A stretch of 32,810 nucleotides of DNA from an uncultured Spirochaetaceae bacterium (GTDB lineage: Bacteria; Spirochaetota; Spirochaetia; Sphaerochaetales; Sphaerochaetaceae): NCBI GenBank assembly GCA_900321635.1, contig ONWV01000020.1, positions 1-32,810 of the forward strand. The letters run 5' to 3'. Position numbers and translations under genes: made by a program. This document shows positions 16,887 to 25,825 of this stretch, in pieces (position 1 is the stretch's first letter; the number at the start of each line of letters is the position of its first letter). The notes beneath the pieces were generated by a model. That model did no database searches. It saw nothing but the letters and a program-made list of their open reading frames with translations, and was not told the DNA's origin.

Positions 16887-17750
16887 TTATTCCCCCTTAA
16901 CGAGTGTTCCGGCACCTTCATTGGTTAAGAGCTCCATCAGAATCGAGTGGTGGACTCTGCCGTCCATGATTACCACGTTCTTCACACCTGCCTTGATGGC
17001 TGTGACGCAGCACTGGACCTTGGGAATCATGCCGGCAGAAATAATACCGCTTTCAAAGAGTTTGTCCGCCTCTGACAGGCTGATTTCAGGGATGAGCGTT
17101 GACGGGTCGTCCTTGTCCTTGAGAATTCCGGCGATATCCGTCATGAGGATGAACCTTTCGGCTTCCAATGCTCCTGCGATGTGGGCTGCCGCCGTATCGG
17201 CATTGATGTTGTAGGCATTGCCTTCTGCATCACAACCCAGTGTTGAGATTACGGGGATATAGCCTTTTTCAAGGATGTCAGTGACAGCATCTATGTTGAT
17301 CTTTGTCACTTCTCCAACGTAGCCGAACTTTTCGTCCTTCATCTTGGCTTCGATGAGATTTCCGTCCATGCCGCAAAGTCCTATGGCTTTTCCGCCGCGC
17401 TTTTCAAGCATGGTGACAAGGGTCTTGTTGACCTTTCCCGCAAGGACCATCTGGACTATGTCCACAGTCTCCTTGTCGGTGACCCTGAGGCCGTCGACAA
17501 ACTCTGGCTTTTTTCCGAGCTTATCCATCATGTTTGTGATTTCAGGCCCGCCACCGTGAACAAGGACAACCTTTACTCCGATGAGCCACAGAAGCACTAT
17601 GTCGTCCATGACCTGCTGTTTCAGATCAGGATTGATCATGGCGTTTCCGCCGTATTTAACAACGACGGTCTTTCCTACATATCTTTTGATGTACGGAAGT
17701 GCCTGGGTCAGAACCTCGGCCCTTTCCGCATTGGAAAATGACTTCTGCAT
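16887..17750 (-). CDS. argB: Acetylglutamate kinase, arginine-sensitive type
   Basis: 287-residue amino-acid kinase that phosphorylates N-acetylglutamate. ATG 17750 has GGGGG five bases upstream; a TTG at 17762 is less likely. K32-GG (VVKYGGNAM), HGGGPE (65-70) and DGLRVT (86-91) are family motifs. Residues 1-24 (SNAERAEVLTQALPYIKRY region) match the mobile N-terminal helix that links dimers into a hexamer and forms the arginine site in the feedback-inhibited Thermotoga and Pseudomonas enzymes. Allosteric inhibition by arginine is therefore expected. It lies 12 bases after argJ and one before argD. Confidence 0.95.
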   Translation of the reverse strand: MQKSFSNAERAEVLTQALPYIKRYVGKTVVVKYGGNAMINPDLKQQVMDDIVLLWLIGVKVVLVHGGGPEITNMMDKLGKKPEFVDGLRVTDKETVDIVQMVLAGKVNKTLVTMLEKRGGKAIGLCGMDGNLIEAKMKDEKFGYVGEVTKINIDAVTDILEKGYIPVISTLGCDAEGNAYNINADTAAAHIAGALEAERFILMTDIAGILKDKDDPSTLIPEISLSEADKLFESGIISAGMIPKVQCCVTAIKAGVKNVVIMDGRVHHSILMELLTNEGAGTLVKGE

Positions 17751-17762
17751 ATGTTCCCCCAA

Positions 17763-18977
17763 TTACGTTCTATAGTCACCGTTTATCTTTACGTAGTCAT
17801 AGGTCAGGTCGCATCCCCATGCGGTGGCTTCTTCCTTTCCGCTGTTCAGGTCAACCAGAATGTCTATTTCTTTTTCAAGCAGAATCTGCTTTGCCTTTTC
17901 CTCTGAAAAGTCAATTCCGGATCCGTTCTTACAGACTTCGACTGTGCCCTTTGAGCTCTTGAATGCGACATCAATCTTGTTCACATCCACATCAGCTTTG
18001 CTGTAGCCGATAGCGCACAGCACTCGGCCCCAGTTGGCGTCGGCTCCGAACATTGCGGCCTTAAGAAGGCTTGAGCAGATGATGCTCTTGGCCACGGTCT
18101 TTGCTGTGTTCTTGTCGCTGGCTCCGCTGACGGTGCACTCCAGAAGTTTTGTGGCACCTTCGCCGTCACCTGCTATCATCCTGCAGAGGCTGACTGTGAT
18201 GGTGTTCAGAGCCTTCATGAAGGCCTGAAAATCCTCGCCATCGTCAGTGATGGGGCTGTTGCCGGCCATTCCGTTTGCAAGGACCGTCACCATGTCGTTT
18301 GTGGAGGTGTCTCCGTCAACACTCACCATGTTGAATGTGTTGGCAATGTCTGTGGAGAGGGCTTTCTGAAGCATCTCAGGGGAGATTGCAACATCGGTTG
18401 TGATGAACACAAGCATGGTAGCCATGTCGGGGTGAATCATTCCGCTTCCCTTGGCCATGCCTCCGATTGTGCATTCCTTGCCTCCGACTGTGAACTTGAG
18501 TGCAATTTCCTTCTTGAAGGTGTCGGTGGTCATGATTCCTTCGGCGGCAGCTTCGTTTCCGTCTTTTGAAAGCGCCGAAACCAAAAGGGGAATGCCTGCC
18601 TTGATAGGCTCTATGTTCAGCTTCTGTCCTATGACTCCTGTGGAAGCCACAACAACATCATGGGAATCAATGCCAAGTGCCTCTGAAACCAGAGAGCACA
18701 TTTTCTTTGCAATCTCAATTCCGTCCGAATTGCAGGTGTTGGCGTTTCCACTGTTACAGATCACAGCCTGGGCATAGCCGTCGGAAATGTTTTCCTTGGT
18801 GACTGTAAGCGGGGCGCCTTTCACAAGGTTCGTCGTGTACACAGCAGCACACGAAGCATTCTTTTCAGAGAAAATCAGAGAAATATCTTTCTTTGTTCTG
18901 TTTGCTCTGATTCCGCAGTGGATTCCGCTTGCCTTAAAACCTTTTGCGGCACAGACGCCGCCTTGAACTAATGTCAT
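17763..18977 (-). CDS. argJ: Glutamate N-acetyltransferase/amino-acid acetyltransferase (ArgJ)
   Basis: 404-residue Ntn-type enzyme that moves acetyl from N-acetylornithine to glutamate, completing the acetyl cycle. The precursor self-cleaves before a threonine; the site is A186/T187 in HPDMATML, giving alpha and beta chains. KGSGMIHPDMA, SVDGDTSTNDM and FGADANWGR are all present. GGAGG is properly placed before ATG 18977, two bases after the argC stop. No separate argA is present in the window, so a bifunctional form that also uses acetyl-CoA is attractive, but sequence alone does not decide this. Confidence 0.95.
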   Translation of the reverse strand: MTLVQGGVCAAKGFKASGIHCGIRANRTKKDISLIFSEKNASCAAVYTTNLVKGAPLTVTKENISDGYAQAVICNSGNANTCNSDGIEIAKKMCSLVSEALGIDSHDVVVASTGVIGQKLNIEPIKAGIPLLVSALSKDGNEAAAEGIMTTDTFKKEIALKFTVGGKECTIGGMAKGSGMIHPDMATMLVFITTDVAISPEMLQKALSTDIANTFNMVSVDGDTSTNDMVTVLANGMAGNSPITDDGEDFQAFMKALNTITVSLCRMIAGDGEGATKLLECTVSGASDKNTAKTVAKSIICSSLLKAAMFGADANWGRVLCAIGYSKADVDVNKIDVAFKSSKGTVEVCKNGSGIDFSEEKAKQILLEKEIDILVDLNSGKEEATAWGCDLTYDYVKINGDYRT

Positions 18978-18979
18978 TT

Positions 18980-19909
18980 TCAGCCTCCGATGTTAAGACC
19001 TGTGGTCTGGTCTGTTTTCAGAACCAGATTCATGTTCTGAATCGCGGCTCCCGAAGCACCCTTTCCAAGGTTGTCGAATGATGATAATAAAAGGATTCTG
19101 TCGTCATTTCCGAACACGCTGATTGCCATGTCATCACGGCCTGAGTATAGGCCGGCAGACATGAATCCGCTTTGGTCGGCGTTTTCTACATAATTGACAA
19201 CAGGTCCCTGATAATATTTCTTATATGCATTTTTTATATCTTCAATTGTGCCATGGGCCATTGTTTTGAAGATCGGCACTGTCACCTGCATTCCTGCATA
19301 GTAGGGAGCCACAATCGGACAGAACACAGGGTCCGTTGTAATCCCGCAGACCTTGGCCATCTCAGGAAGATGCTTGTGATTTTGCGAAAGTCCGTACTGC
19401 CTCGGGGCATCAAGAAGAGCGTCATGGCAATCTTCTTCATACTGGGCTATCATCTTCTTTCCGCCTCCGGAATAGCCTGTGAGGGAAAAGCAGGTAAGGC
19501 TTATGTCCTTGTCTAAGATTCCGCACTCTACCAAAGGAGCTACCAGTGAAATGAAGCCGCTTGCGTGGCAGCCTGGGTTTGCGATTCTCTTGGAAACGGC
19601 AATCTTCTCCTTGAGGTTTCCGATTTCAGCAAAGCCGTAGGTCCAGCTGTCCTGCGTCCTGTGAGCTGTGGAGGTGTCGATGATGCAGACATCTGGGTTC
19701 TGCACCATGGAAACCGCTTCACGGGCAGCATCATCAGGAAGGCAGAGAAACACAATGTCGCAGCTGTTTATCATGTCGCTTCTTGCGCTGTTGTCCTTTC
19801 TAAGATCTTCTGAAAGGCTCATGAGTTTTATGTCAGATCTTTCTGAAAGCCTCTGGGCAATCCTCAGGCCGGTGGTTCCGGCGCTTCCGTCAATGAAAAC
19901 CTTCTTCAT
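18980..19909 (-). CDS. argC: N-acetyl-gamma-glutamyl-phosphate reductase, short (type 2) form
   Basis: 309-residue NADPH-dependent reductase making N-acetylglutamate semialdehyde. The catalytic Cys is C114 in ANPGCHASG, and the general-base region is NHKHLPE (177-183). The nucleotide-binding start GSAGTTGLRI is clear. The length near 310 and the GSAGTTGL/HKHLPE pattern fit the type 2 subfamily rather than the 345-residue type 1. Its ATG overlaps the argH stop as ATGA (19906-19909), with AGGAG inside argH. Confidence 0.95.
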   Translation of the reverse strand: MKKVFIDGSAGTTGLRIAQRLSERSDIKLMSLSEDLRKDNSARSDMINSCDIVFLCLPDDAAREAVSMVQNPDVCIIDTSTAHRTQDSWTYGFAEIGNLKEKIAVSKRIANPGCHASGFISLVAPLVECGILDKDISLTCFSLTGYSGGGKKMIAQYEEDCHDALLDAPRQYGLSQNHKHLPEMAKVCGITTDPVFCPIVAPYYAGMQVTVPIFKTMAHGTIEDIKNAYKKYYQGPVVNYVENADQSGFMSAGLYSGRDDMAISVFGNDDRILLLSSFDNLGKGASGAAIQNMNLVLKTDQTTGLNIGG

Positions 19910-21276
19910 AAGGACTCCTCGATAAACTTGATCTGCTTTTTCACAGACTCCACTGATGTTCCGCCTTCCGAGGACCTTCTTGCGACGCAGTTTTTCAAAT
20001 CAATGGCATCATAGACATCCTTGTCTATTACCTGACAGAAACTCTTGTAGCTTTCAAGCGGCAGAGTCTCCAGAATCAGACCGTTTTGGATGCAGTAGGC
20101 AACAACCGAGCCTGAGATCTTATAGGCATCTCTGAAAGCAAGGCCTTTGACCACAAGATAGTCTGCAAGGTCAGTTGCATTCATAAAACCCTTACTTGCT
20201 GCCTTTGCCATGGCATCGGCGTTTACTTTCATGGTCTTTATCATCGGTGTCATGACAGACAGACACATCTCAACGGTGTCACAGGCATCAAAGACGCCTT
20301 CCTTGTCCTCCTGCATGTCCTTGTTGTAGGCAAGAGGAAGACCCTTTAAGGTTGTCAGAAGTCCGATCAGGTCTCCGTAGACCCTTCCTGTCTTACCCCT
20401 GCACAGTTCTGCCATATCGGGATTCTTTTTCTGCGGCATTATGGAAGATCCTGTGGAAAAGCCATCGCTCATCTCAACAAAGCCGAACTCCTGGCTTGAC
20501 CACAGAACAAGCTCTTCCGAAAGCCTGCTTATGTGCATCATGACAATGGAAAGACAGCTTAACATCTCAACGCAGAAGTCTCTGTCCGAAACTCCGTCAA
20601 GGCTGTTGAGGCACACCGAGTCAAAGCCCAGCTGCTCTGCCTCAAATGCCCTGTCCGTGTCATATGTGGTTCCGGCAAGTGCGCAACATCCGATGGGGCT
20701 GACATTTATTCTCTTTCTGCAGTCAGAAATTCTCTGGACATCGCGCAGCAGCATCATGGCATAGGCCATCATGTGATGTGAAAACAGTACAGGCTGTGCA
20801 TGCTGAAGATGGGTGTAGCCCGGCATCAGAACAGTCAGGTTCTCCTTTGCCTTATCCTTGAGCTGTGAAATCAGAGCCTTGAGGGAGACTGTAATCTTGT
20901 CTGAAAAGTCCCTGAGATAGAGTCTCATGTCAAGGGCAACCTGGTCGTTTCTGCTTCTTGCTGTGTGAAGCTTCTTTCCTGTTACTCCGATTCTCTCTGT
21001 CAGAACCTGCTCGACGAACATGTGGATGTCCTCGGCCTTTGGATCAATCTTCAAATCTCCGCTTTCGATGTCCGAAAGTATCTGTGTCAGTGCAGAAATG
21101 ATTGAGTCAGCCTCTTCAAAGGCTATTATTCCCTGCTTTGAAAGCATGGCCGCGTGTGCCATGCTTCCCTGGATGTCCTGCTTATAGAGTTTCTTGTCAA
21201 AGCTTATCGAGGAATTGAAGCTGTCGGCCAGGTTGTCCACCTTGCCTGCTGTCCTTCCTGCCCACATCTTAGCCAT
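19906..21276 (-). CDS. argH: Argininosuccinate lyase
   Basis: 456-residue member of the fumarase/aspartase superfamily that splits argininosuccinate into arginine and fumarate. TARSRNDQ (105-112), the HLQHAQP block with H156 and H159, and the mobile signature loop GSSIMPQKKNPD (276-287) containing the catalytic serine are intact. The start MAKMWAGRT is typical. AAGGA precedes ATG 21276, ten bases after argG. Length is normal and no lesion is seen. Confidence 0.97.
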   Translation of the reverse strand: MAKMWAGRTAGKVDNLADSFNSSISFDKKLYKQDIQGSMAHAAMLSKQGIIAFEEADSIISALTQILSDIESGDLKIDPKAEDIHMFVEQVLTERIGVTGKKLHTARSRNDQVALDMRLYLRDFSDKITVSLKALISQLKDKAKENLTVLMPGYTHLQHAQPVLFSHHMMAYAMMLLRDVQRISDCRKRINVSPIGCCALAGTTYDTDRAFEAEQLGFDSVCLNSLDGVSDRDFCVEMLSCLSIVMMHISRLSEELVLWSSQEFGFVEMSDGFSTGSSIMPQKKNPDMAELCRGKTGRVYGDLIGLLTTLKGLPLAYNKDMQEDKEGVFDACDTVEMCLSVMTPMIKTMKVNADAMAKAASKGFMNATDLADYLVVKGLAFRDAYKISGSVVAYCIQNGLILETLPLESYKSFCQVIDKDVYDAIDLKNCVARRSSEGGTSVESVKKQIKFIEESL

Positions 21277-21286
21277 ATGAAAGTCC

Positions 21287-22507
21287 TTAAAGTAATCCCT
21301 TTTCCTTCAGAGCCTGGACCTTTGTCGGAAGACCCCAGAGGTTGATGAAGCCCTCGGCCTGTTTCTGGTCGTAGTCGCTTTCTCCGAATGTCACGAGGTT
21401 CTCGGAATAGAGCGAGTACGGTGATGTCATGCCTGCCGGGATGATGTTACCCTTGTAGAGCTTGAGTTTGACATCGCCTGTGACGTGCTTGTTGGACTCG
21501 TTGGCAAAGGCTGTCAGTGCCTCCTGAAGAGGTGAGAACCACTTTCCGTTGTAAATCAGGTCGGCGTAGTCAACTGCAAGTTTCTGCTTCTCATGCAGGG
21601 TGTCCTTATCCACGGTGATCATCTCAAGCTGCTCATGTGCCTTGTAGAGGATGGTTCCGCCTGGGGTCTCGTACACTCCTCTGTCCTTCATGCCTATGAG
21701 TCTGTTTTCGACAATGTCGATGATTCCGATTCCGTTCTCTCCGCCGAGCTTGTTGAGCTTCTCGATGATCTTGGAAGCCTTCATCTTCTGGCCGTCGATG
21801 GCAACAGGAGCGCCTGCTTCGAAGCTGATTGTCACATAGGTCGGTTTGTCAGGTGCCATGGCAGGGGAGATTCCCATCTCCAAGAAGCCCGGCTTGTCAT
21901 AGTTCGGCTCGTTTGCAGGATCTTCAAGATCCAGACCTTCGTGTGAAAGGTGCCACAGGTTCTTGTCCTTGGAGTAGTTTGTCTCTCTTGATATCTTCAG
22001 AGGAACGTTGTGGGATTCGGCATAATCAATCTCTTCCTCTCTGGACTTGATGTTCCACTCTCTCCACGGAGCGATGATCTTCATGCCAGGTGCGAAGCGC
22101 TTGATGGCAAGCTCGAATCTGACCTGGTCGTTTCCTTTTCCCGTGCAGCCGTGGACAATTGCATCGGCTCCTTCTGCCAAGGCGATTTCCGCAAGCTTCT
22201 TTCCGATGATCGGCCTTGCGAATGCCGTTCCAAGAAGATAGGTCTCATATTTTGCATCCATCTTCAGAGCCGGGATGATGATTGTATCGACCATTTCGTC
22301 CACAAGGTCTGCGACGATGAGCTTTGAAGCTCCGGTCTTGATGGCCTTTTCCTCAAGGCCCTCAAGCTCGTCGGCCTGTCCTACATTACCTGCAACAGCG
22401 ATGATTTCGGGATTATTGTAGTTCTCCTTGAGCCAGGGGATGATGATGGATGTATCAAGTCCACCTGAATATGCCAAAACAACTTTCTTAATATCTTTCT
22501 TTTCCAT
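21287..22507 (-). CDS. argG: Argininosuccinate synthase
   Basis: 406-residue ATP-dependent ligase joining citrulline and aspartate. The PP-loop AYSGGLDTS (12-20) and the [14 protein letters not shown] block (about 118-131) are diagnostic. The sequence reads as the type 1 enzyme of about 400 residues. It is the second gene of the operon, 11 bases after argF. Confidence 0.97.
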   Translation of the reverse strand: MEKKDIKKVVLAYSGGLDTSIIIPWLKENYNNPEIIAVAGNVGQADELEGLEEKAIKTGASKLIVADLVDEMVDTIIIPALKMDAKYETYLLGTAFARPIIGKKLAEIALAEGADAIVHGCTGKGNDQVRFELAIKRFAPGMKIIAPWREWNIKSREEEIDYAESHNVPLKISRETNYSKDKNLWHLSHEGLDLEDPANEPNYDKPGFLEMGISPAMAPDKPTYVTISFEAGAPVAIDGQKMKASKIIEKLNKLGGENGIGIIDIVENRLIGMKDRGVYETPGGTILYKAHEQLEMITVDKDTLHEKQKLAVDYADLIYNGKWFSPLQEALTAFANESNKHVTGDVKLKLYKGNIIPAGMTSPYSLYSENLVTFGESDYDQKQAEGFINLWGLPTKVQALKEKGLL

Positions 22508-22518
22508 AATAAAACTCC

Positions 22519-23523
22519 TTAAAGTGTTGCTGCCATTACAGCCTTGATAGTGTGCATTCTGTTCTCAGCCTCATCGAACACCAGCGACTGGGGGCTTTGA
22601 AAGACCTCGTCCGTGACCTCCATGCAGGTCAGGCCGAACTTATCATAGATGTCCTTTCCGATTGTGGTGTGAAGATCGTGGAAGGAGGGAAGGCAGTGTA
22701 AAAAGATTGCCTTGTCTCCTGCGTTCTTCATAATCTCCGTTGTCACGCGGTAGGGGCTAAGATCCTTGATTCTCTTCTCCCAGACCTCGGCAGGCTCACC
22801 CATGGAAACCCAGACATCGGTATAGATGACATCGGCATCCTTAGTTGCCTTGACGGGATCTGAAATGAATGAGAGGGTGGCTCCGGTCTTCTTTGCAATC
22901 TCCTGACAGGTTGCTACAAGATCCTTTGAAGGGAAGTAGCTTTCAGGTGCGCAGGCTACAAAATCCATGCCCATCTTTGCACATCCGACCATCAGGGAGT
23001 TTCCCATGTTGAACCTTGCATCGCCCATGAAGACAAGCTTCTTGCCCTTGAGGCTTCCGAAGTGCTCCTTCACGGTGAGAAGGTCTGCAAGAATCTGTGT
23101 CGGATGGAACTCGTTTGTAAGGCCGTTCCATACTGGGACTCCCGCATACTTTGCGAGGGTCTCGACCAGGTCCTGTCCAAAGCCCCTATATTCGATTCCG
23201 TCAAACATTCTTCCAAGGACCTTTGCTGTATCCTCGATACTCTCCTTCTTTCCCATCTGGGATCCTGAGGGGTCAAGGTACACAGCATTCATTCCCAGGT
23301 CGAAAGCCGCGACCTCAAAAGCGCAACGGGTACGGGTGCTTGTCTTCTCAAACAGAAGGGCTACGTTCTTGCCCTTGTGGATCTGGTGCGAGATTCCGGC
23401 CTTTTTCTCCGCCTTCAGCTTTGCTGAAAGGTCCAAAAAGTACTGGATGTCCTCTGAAGTGAAGTCCAATAGCTTTAGAAAGCTCTTTCCTTTGTACTTT
23501 CCGTCGATTGCGCTTTTATCCAT
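22519..23523 (-). CDS. argF: Ornithine carbamoyltransferase
   Basis: 334-residue enzyme forming citrulline from ornithine and carbamoyl phosphate. ATG 23523 has GGAGG five bases upstream; an in-frame extension to 23565 runs into the promoter and is rejected. STRTR (62-66) binds carbamoyl phosphate, [13 protein letters not shown] and HCLPSFHD are intact, and [11 protein letters not shown] differs from the common GDARNNM by Phe for the first Asn while keeping the ornithine-contacting second Asn. The SMG loop favours ornithine over N-acetylornithine as substrate. It is the first gene of the operon, controlled by the promoter described at 23566-23594. Confidence 0.95.
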   Translation of the reverse strand: MDKSAIDGKYKGKSFLKLLDFTSEDIQYFLDLSAKLKAEKKAGISHQIHKGKNVALLFEKTSTRTRCAFEVAAFDLGMNAVYLDPSGSQMGKKESIEDTAKVLGRMFDGIEYRGFGQDLVETLAKYAGVPVWNGLTNEFHPTQILADLLTVKEHFGSLKGKKLVFMGDARFNMGNSLMVGCAKMGMDFVACAPESYFPSKDLVATCQEIAKKTGATLSFISDPVKATKDADVIYTDVWVSMGEPAEVWEKRIKDLSPYRVTTEIMKNAGDKAIFLHCLPSFHDLHTTIGKDIYDKFGLTCMEVTDEVFQSPQSLVFDEAENRMHTIKAVMAATL

Positions 23524-23528
23524 TTTTT

Positions 23529-23549
23529 CCTCCGTTGCCCGACGGGCAA
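23529..23549 (-). promoter_or_regulatory. argF leader hairpin next to the ribosome site
   Basis: On the minus strand TTGCCC-GTC-GGGCAA forms a six-base perfect stem (23535-23549). The Shine-Dalgarno GGAGG (23533-23529) follows after one base, five bases from ATG 23523. The position could affect initiation or protect the 5' end. It lacks the U-run and leader peptide of an attenuator. Confidence 0.4.
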
Positions 23550-23561
23550 GACTGATTGTAT

Positions 23562-23574
23562 GCATAAAATATGC
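23562..23574. promoter_or_regulatory. Second ArgR-type dyad over the argF -10
   Basis: GCATAAAATATGC has five-base arms (GCATA/TATGC) around AAA and sits within a TGCAT-like context seen in ARG boxes. It covers the predicted argF -10. It is a weaker match than the site at 23592-23609; the approximately three-helical-turn spacing between the two centres is compatible with paired arginine-repressor operators. Confidence 0.4.
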
Positions 23575-23594
23575 TTTTAGGAAAATAGTGTCAA
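23566..23594 (-). promoter_or_regulatory. arg operon promoter
   Basis: On the minus strand TTGACA (23594-23589), exactly 17 bases, then TATTTT (23571-23566). The transcription start would fall near 23559, giving a leader of about 35 bases before argF. No other convincing promoter was found between argF and argD, so this probably drives all seven genes. Confidence 0.7.
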
Positions 23595-23609
23595 GAATAA
23601 AAATTCAAA
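23592..23609. promoter_or_regulatory. ARG-box-like operator overlapping the argF -35
   Basis: CAAGAATAAAAATTCAAA matches 16 of 18 positions of the Bacillus-type ARG box CATGAATAAAAATKCAAK, by my own comparison. It overlaps the argF -35 hexamer by three bases, where a bound arginine repressor would block RNA polymerase. No argR gene is in the window. Confidence 0.6.
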
Positions 23610-23748
23610 AATAATGCATAATCGGCCATAATTGTGAATATTTTCTATATAAATACAAAAATATATGATTAGAGCCTGAAAACAGTTATGCATATTTTTA
23701 CAGTTTCTTGTCATAGCTTTTTCTCTGTTTTTGGACTAAAATCAAAGT

Positions 23749-24594
23749 ATGTTCGACAAAAATCAAATCAAGGTAATAACTCTGGATTTCGACGGCACCA
23801 CGCTTCAGAGCGACAAGATGTGGCTCAGCCCGAGAAACTATCATGCACTTAAAGAGTGTCAGAAGAAAGGAATAATCTGCGTTCCGTGCACCGGAAGGTC
23901 AGCCGATATGTTCCCGCCTCAGTTCGAGGACGGCTCTTTCAGATACTGGTTCACATGCTTTGGGGCCCGCATTCTGGACACACTCACAGGTGAGATTATT
24001 CACAAGCACAGCTTCACGCCCGAGCAGAGCGCCCGCATCTGCCGTCTGTTTGAGGGCAAGGGAATCTACTGTGAGGTTGCAGCCGAGGGAAGGCTCTACT
24101 TTGAGAAGGACATTATGGACAACCTCTACAAGTATCCTGTTCCGCCTCACCATGTCTGGTACATGTATGCATCAGGCCGTCCTGTGACCGTCTACGGAAA
24201 GCTTTCCGAGTTCTTCCTCTCTCAGAACATAGGAATTGAGAAGATTAACCTTTACGGAGTTCCGAAGGATCTGTTCGAACCTCTGAAAAAGGAATATGAG
24301 AGCATGGATTTTGCAGGAGTATCTCTTTCGGATCCGCTTGGAATCCAGGTTTCGGACAAGCCTGATCTGAGAGTTCCTGCGATGGAGATTCTCTTAAAGC
24401 ACCTGGGTGTCACATGGGACAATGTGATGAGCATCGGAGACGGAATGGCCCTTGACAGCCTGATGATAAAAAAGGCGGCATTCGGAGTCACTCTTGAAAA
24501 CGGAGACCCTGAGCTTAAGAAGATTGCCGACTATGTTACAGACCGCTACGACCAGGACGGTTTTGCAAAGGTTGTGGAGAAGTTCATCCTCTGA
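23749..24594 (+). CDS. Cof-type (IIB) HAD-superfamily phosphatase
   Basis: 281-residue haloacid-dehalogenase-fold hydrolase, a family that dephosphorylates sugar phosphates and related metabolites. Motif I is DFDGT (D13, D15) and motif II is CTGR (T48). Motif III Lys appears replaced by R208, and motif IV reads GDGMALD (230-236) where GDGxND is usual, so metal-binding geometry may differ. It has no clear Shine-Dalgarno and its ATG lies close to the divergent arg control region. Its stop overlaps the epimerase start (TGATG), suggesting coupled translation. A sugar phosphate related to the importer and nagB nearby is a plausible but unproven substrate. Confidence 0.85.
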   Translation: MFDKNQIKVITLDFDGTTLQSDKMWLSPRNYHALKECQKKGIICVPCTGRSADMFPPQFEDGSFRYWFTCFGARILDTLTGEIIHKHSFTPEQSARICRLFEGKGIYCEVAAEGRLYFEKDIMDNLYKYPVPPHHVWYMYASGRPVTVYGKLSEFFLSQNIGIEKINLYGVPKDLFEPLKKEYESMDFAGVSLSDPLGIQVSDKPDLRVPAMEILLKHLGVTWDNVMSIGDGMALDSLMIKKAAFGVTLENGDPELKKIADYVTDRYDQDGFAKVVEKFIL

Positions 24595-25824
24595 TGAAAG
24601 ACAGACTGTTTGATTTTTATTCAGACGAACTTAAGAACAATATCCTCAGGTTCTGGCTTCCCAGGTGCGAAGATATACGCAGTTCGGAGGATACCTGAAC
24701 TGTTTTGACAATTTGGGTAAAAACCTTGTCAGCTATGACAAATACACGTGGAGCCAGGGCCGCTTTTTATGGATGTTCTCAAGGCTTGCCACCACCAAGG
24801 CTCCCTTGTTTTCAGACGAGGAGAGAAAGGTTTTTCTGAGACTTGCAAAGCAGGGCTATGAGTTTCTAAGAAAGCACTGCCTTATTGCAGAAGACGACTT
24901 TCGGTGCGTGTTCCTTTTAGCTCATACGAGACTTTGGATATGAGTATCTATGCCGACTGCTTTGTGATAATAGGCATGGCAGCCTATTCTGTCTCAAGCA
25001 AAGAAAGGTCGGCCTACGACTTTGCAAAAAAGCTCTATCTTTCTGTCAAAGACCGTGTGAAGACAGGCGTTTTCAATACTCTCCCGTATCCGCTGAGCCC
25101 ATCTTACAGAGCCCATGGGATTCCGATGATTCTGACCAATGTGGCAAAGGAGCTCTATGAGGCCTCGGTCCTGCATGATGAGGCCTTCAAAGGGTCGCTT
25201 TTATCGTACATGGAAGAGACTGCAGAGGATGTCATTGTCAACTTCAAGGATGAAAACGACCTGATCCATGAGGTAATCGGCAGGGACAACCATAAGATAG
25301 GCGGCCTTCTGGGGCAGCACATAAACCCGGGGCACTCGATAGAGGACTCGTGGTTCATCCATGATGCGGCAGTGCTTTTAAACAGGCCTGACATGTCACA
25401 AACGGCAGCCAAAATCATGAAGGCAGCCTTTTTCAAAGGCTGGGATGAAAAATACGGCGGGGTTCTTCATTTCGTGAATCTTGAAGGAGACCCTCTTGTG
25501 TTTGAATCCGATAGCGATGAGCCGACAATCACGCTTGTAAAAAGCGGGTGGGGTGACAAGCTCTGGTGGGAGCATTCGGAGACTCTTTATGCATCGCTGT
25601 TGTTTTCCAGAGTCACGGGAGACAGGGTCTTTTCAGATATACATGATAAGACTTTGGATTATGTGAAAGACCATTTCATCAATCCCGATAAAACTGTCGG
25701 AGAGTGGATCCAGATTCTCACAAGGGAGGGAAGACCTCAGGAAAAGGTCGTTGCCCTCCCTGTGAAAGATCCGTTTCATATCACCCGCAACCTTCTTCTG
25801 ATCTGCGAGCTTTTAAGCAGATAA
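24594..25824 (+). pseudogene. N-acylglucosamine 2-epimerase (AGE) family gene, two frameshifts
   Basis: Three reading-frame pieces together give one AGE-family protein of about 410 residues, the normal size. Piece 1 starts at ATG 24594 (overlapping the HAD stop) and reads to FWLPRCED before a stop at 24696. Piece 2 continues from near 24670 with FGGYLNCFDN and TWSQGRF. Piece 3 takes over near 24895-24905 and runs to 25824. Both changes are -1 shifts, each compatible with a single lost base. The catalytic region is intact: NPGHSIEDSWF and the C-terminal FHITRNLL hold the two family histidines. AGE members interconvert GlcNAc/ManNAc or glucose/mannose-type sugars. Because the later part shows no decay, a recent mutation or sequencing/assembly error is likely. 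Confidence 0.82.
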
Positions 25825-25825
25825 A

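Noticed and set aside
24665..24910. Programmed -1 frameshifting in the epimerase gene
   Set aside because: No X XXY YYZ slippery heptamer or downstream structure at either site, and two programmed shifts in a short span of a metabolic gene is implausible; mutation or sequence error is simpler.
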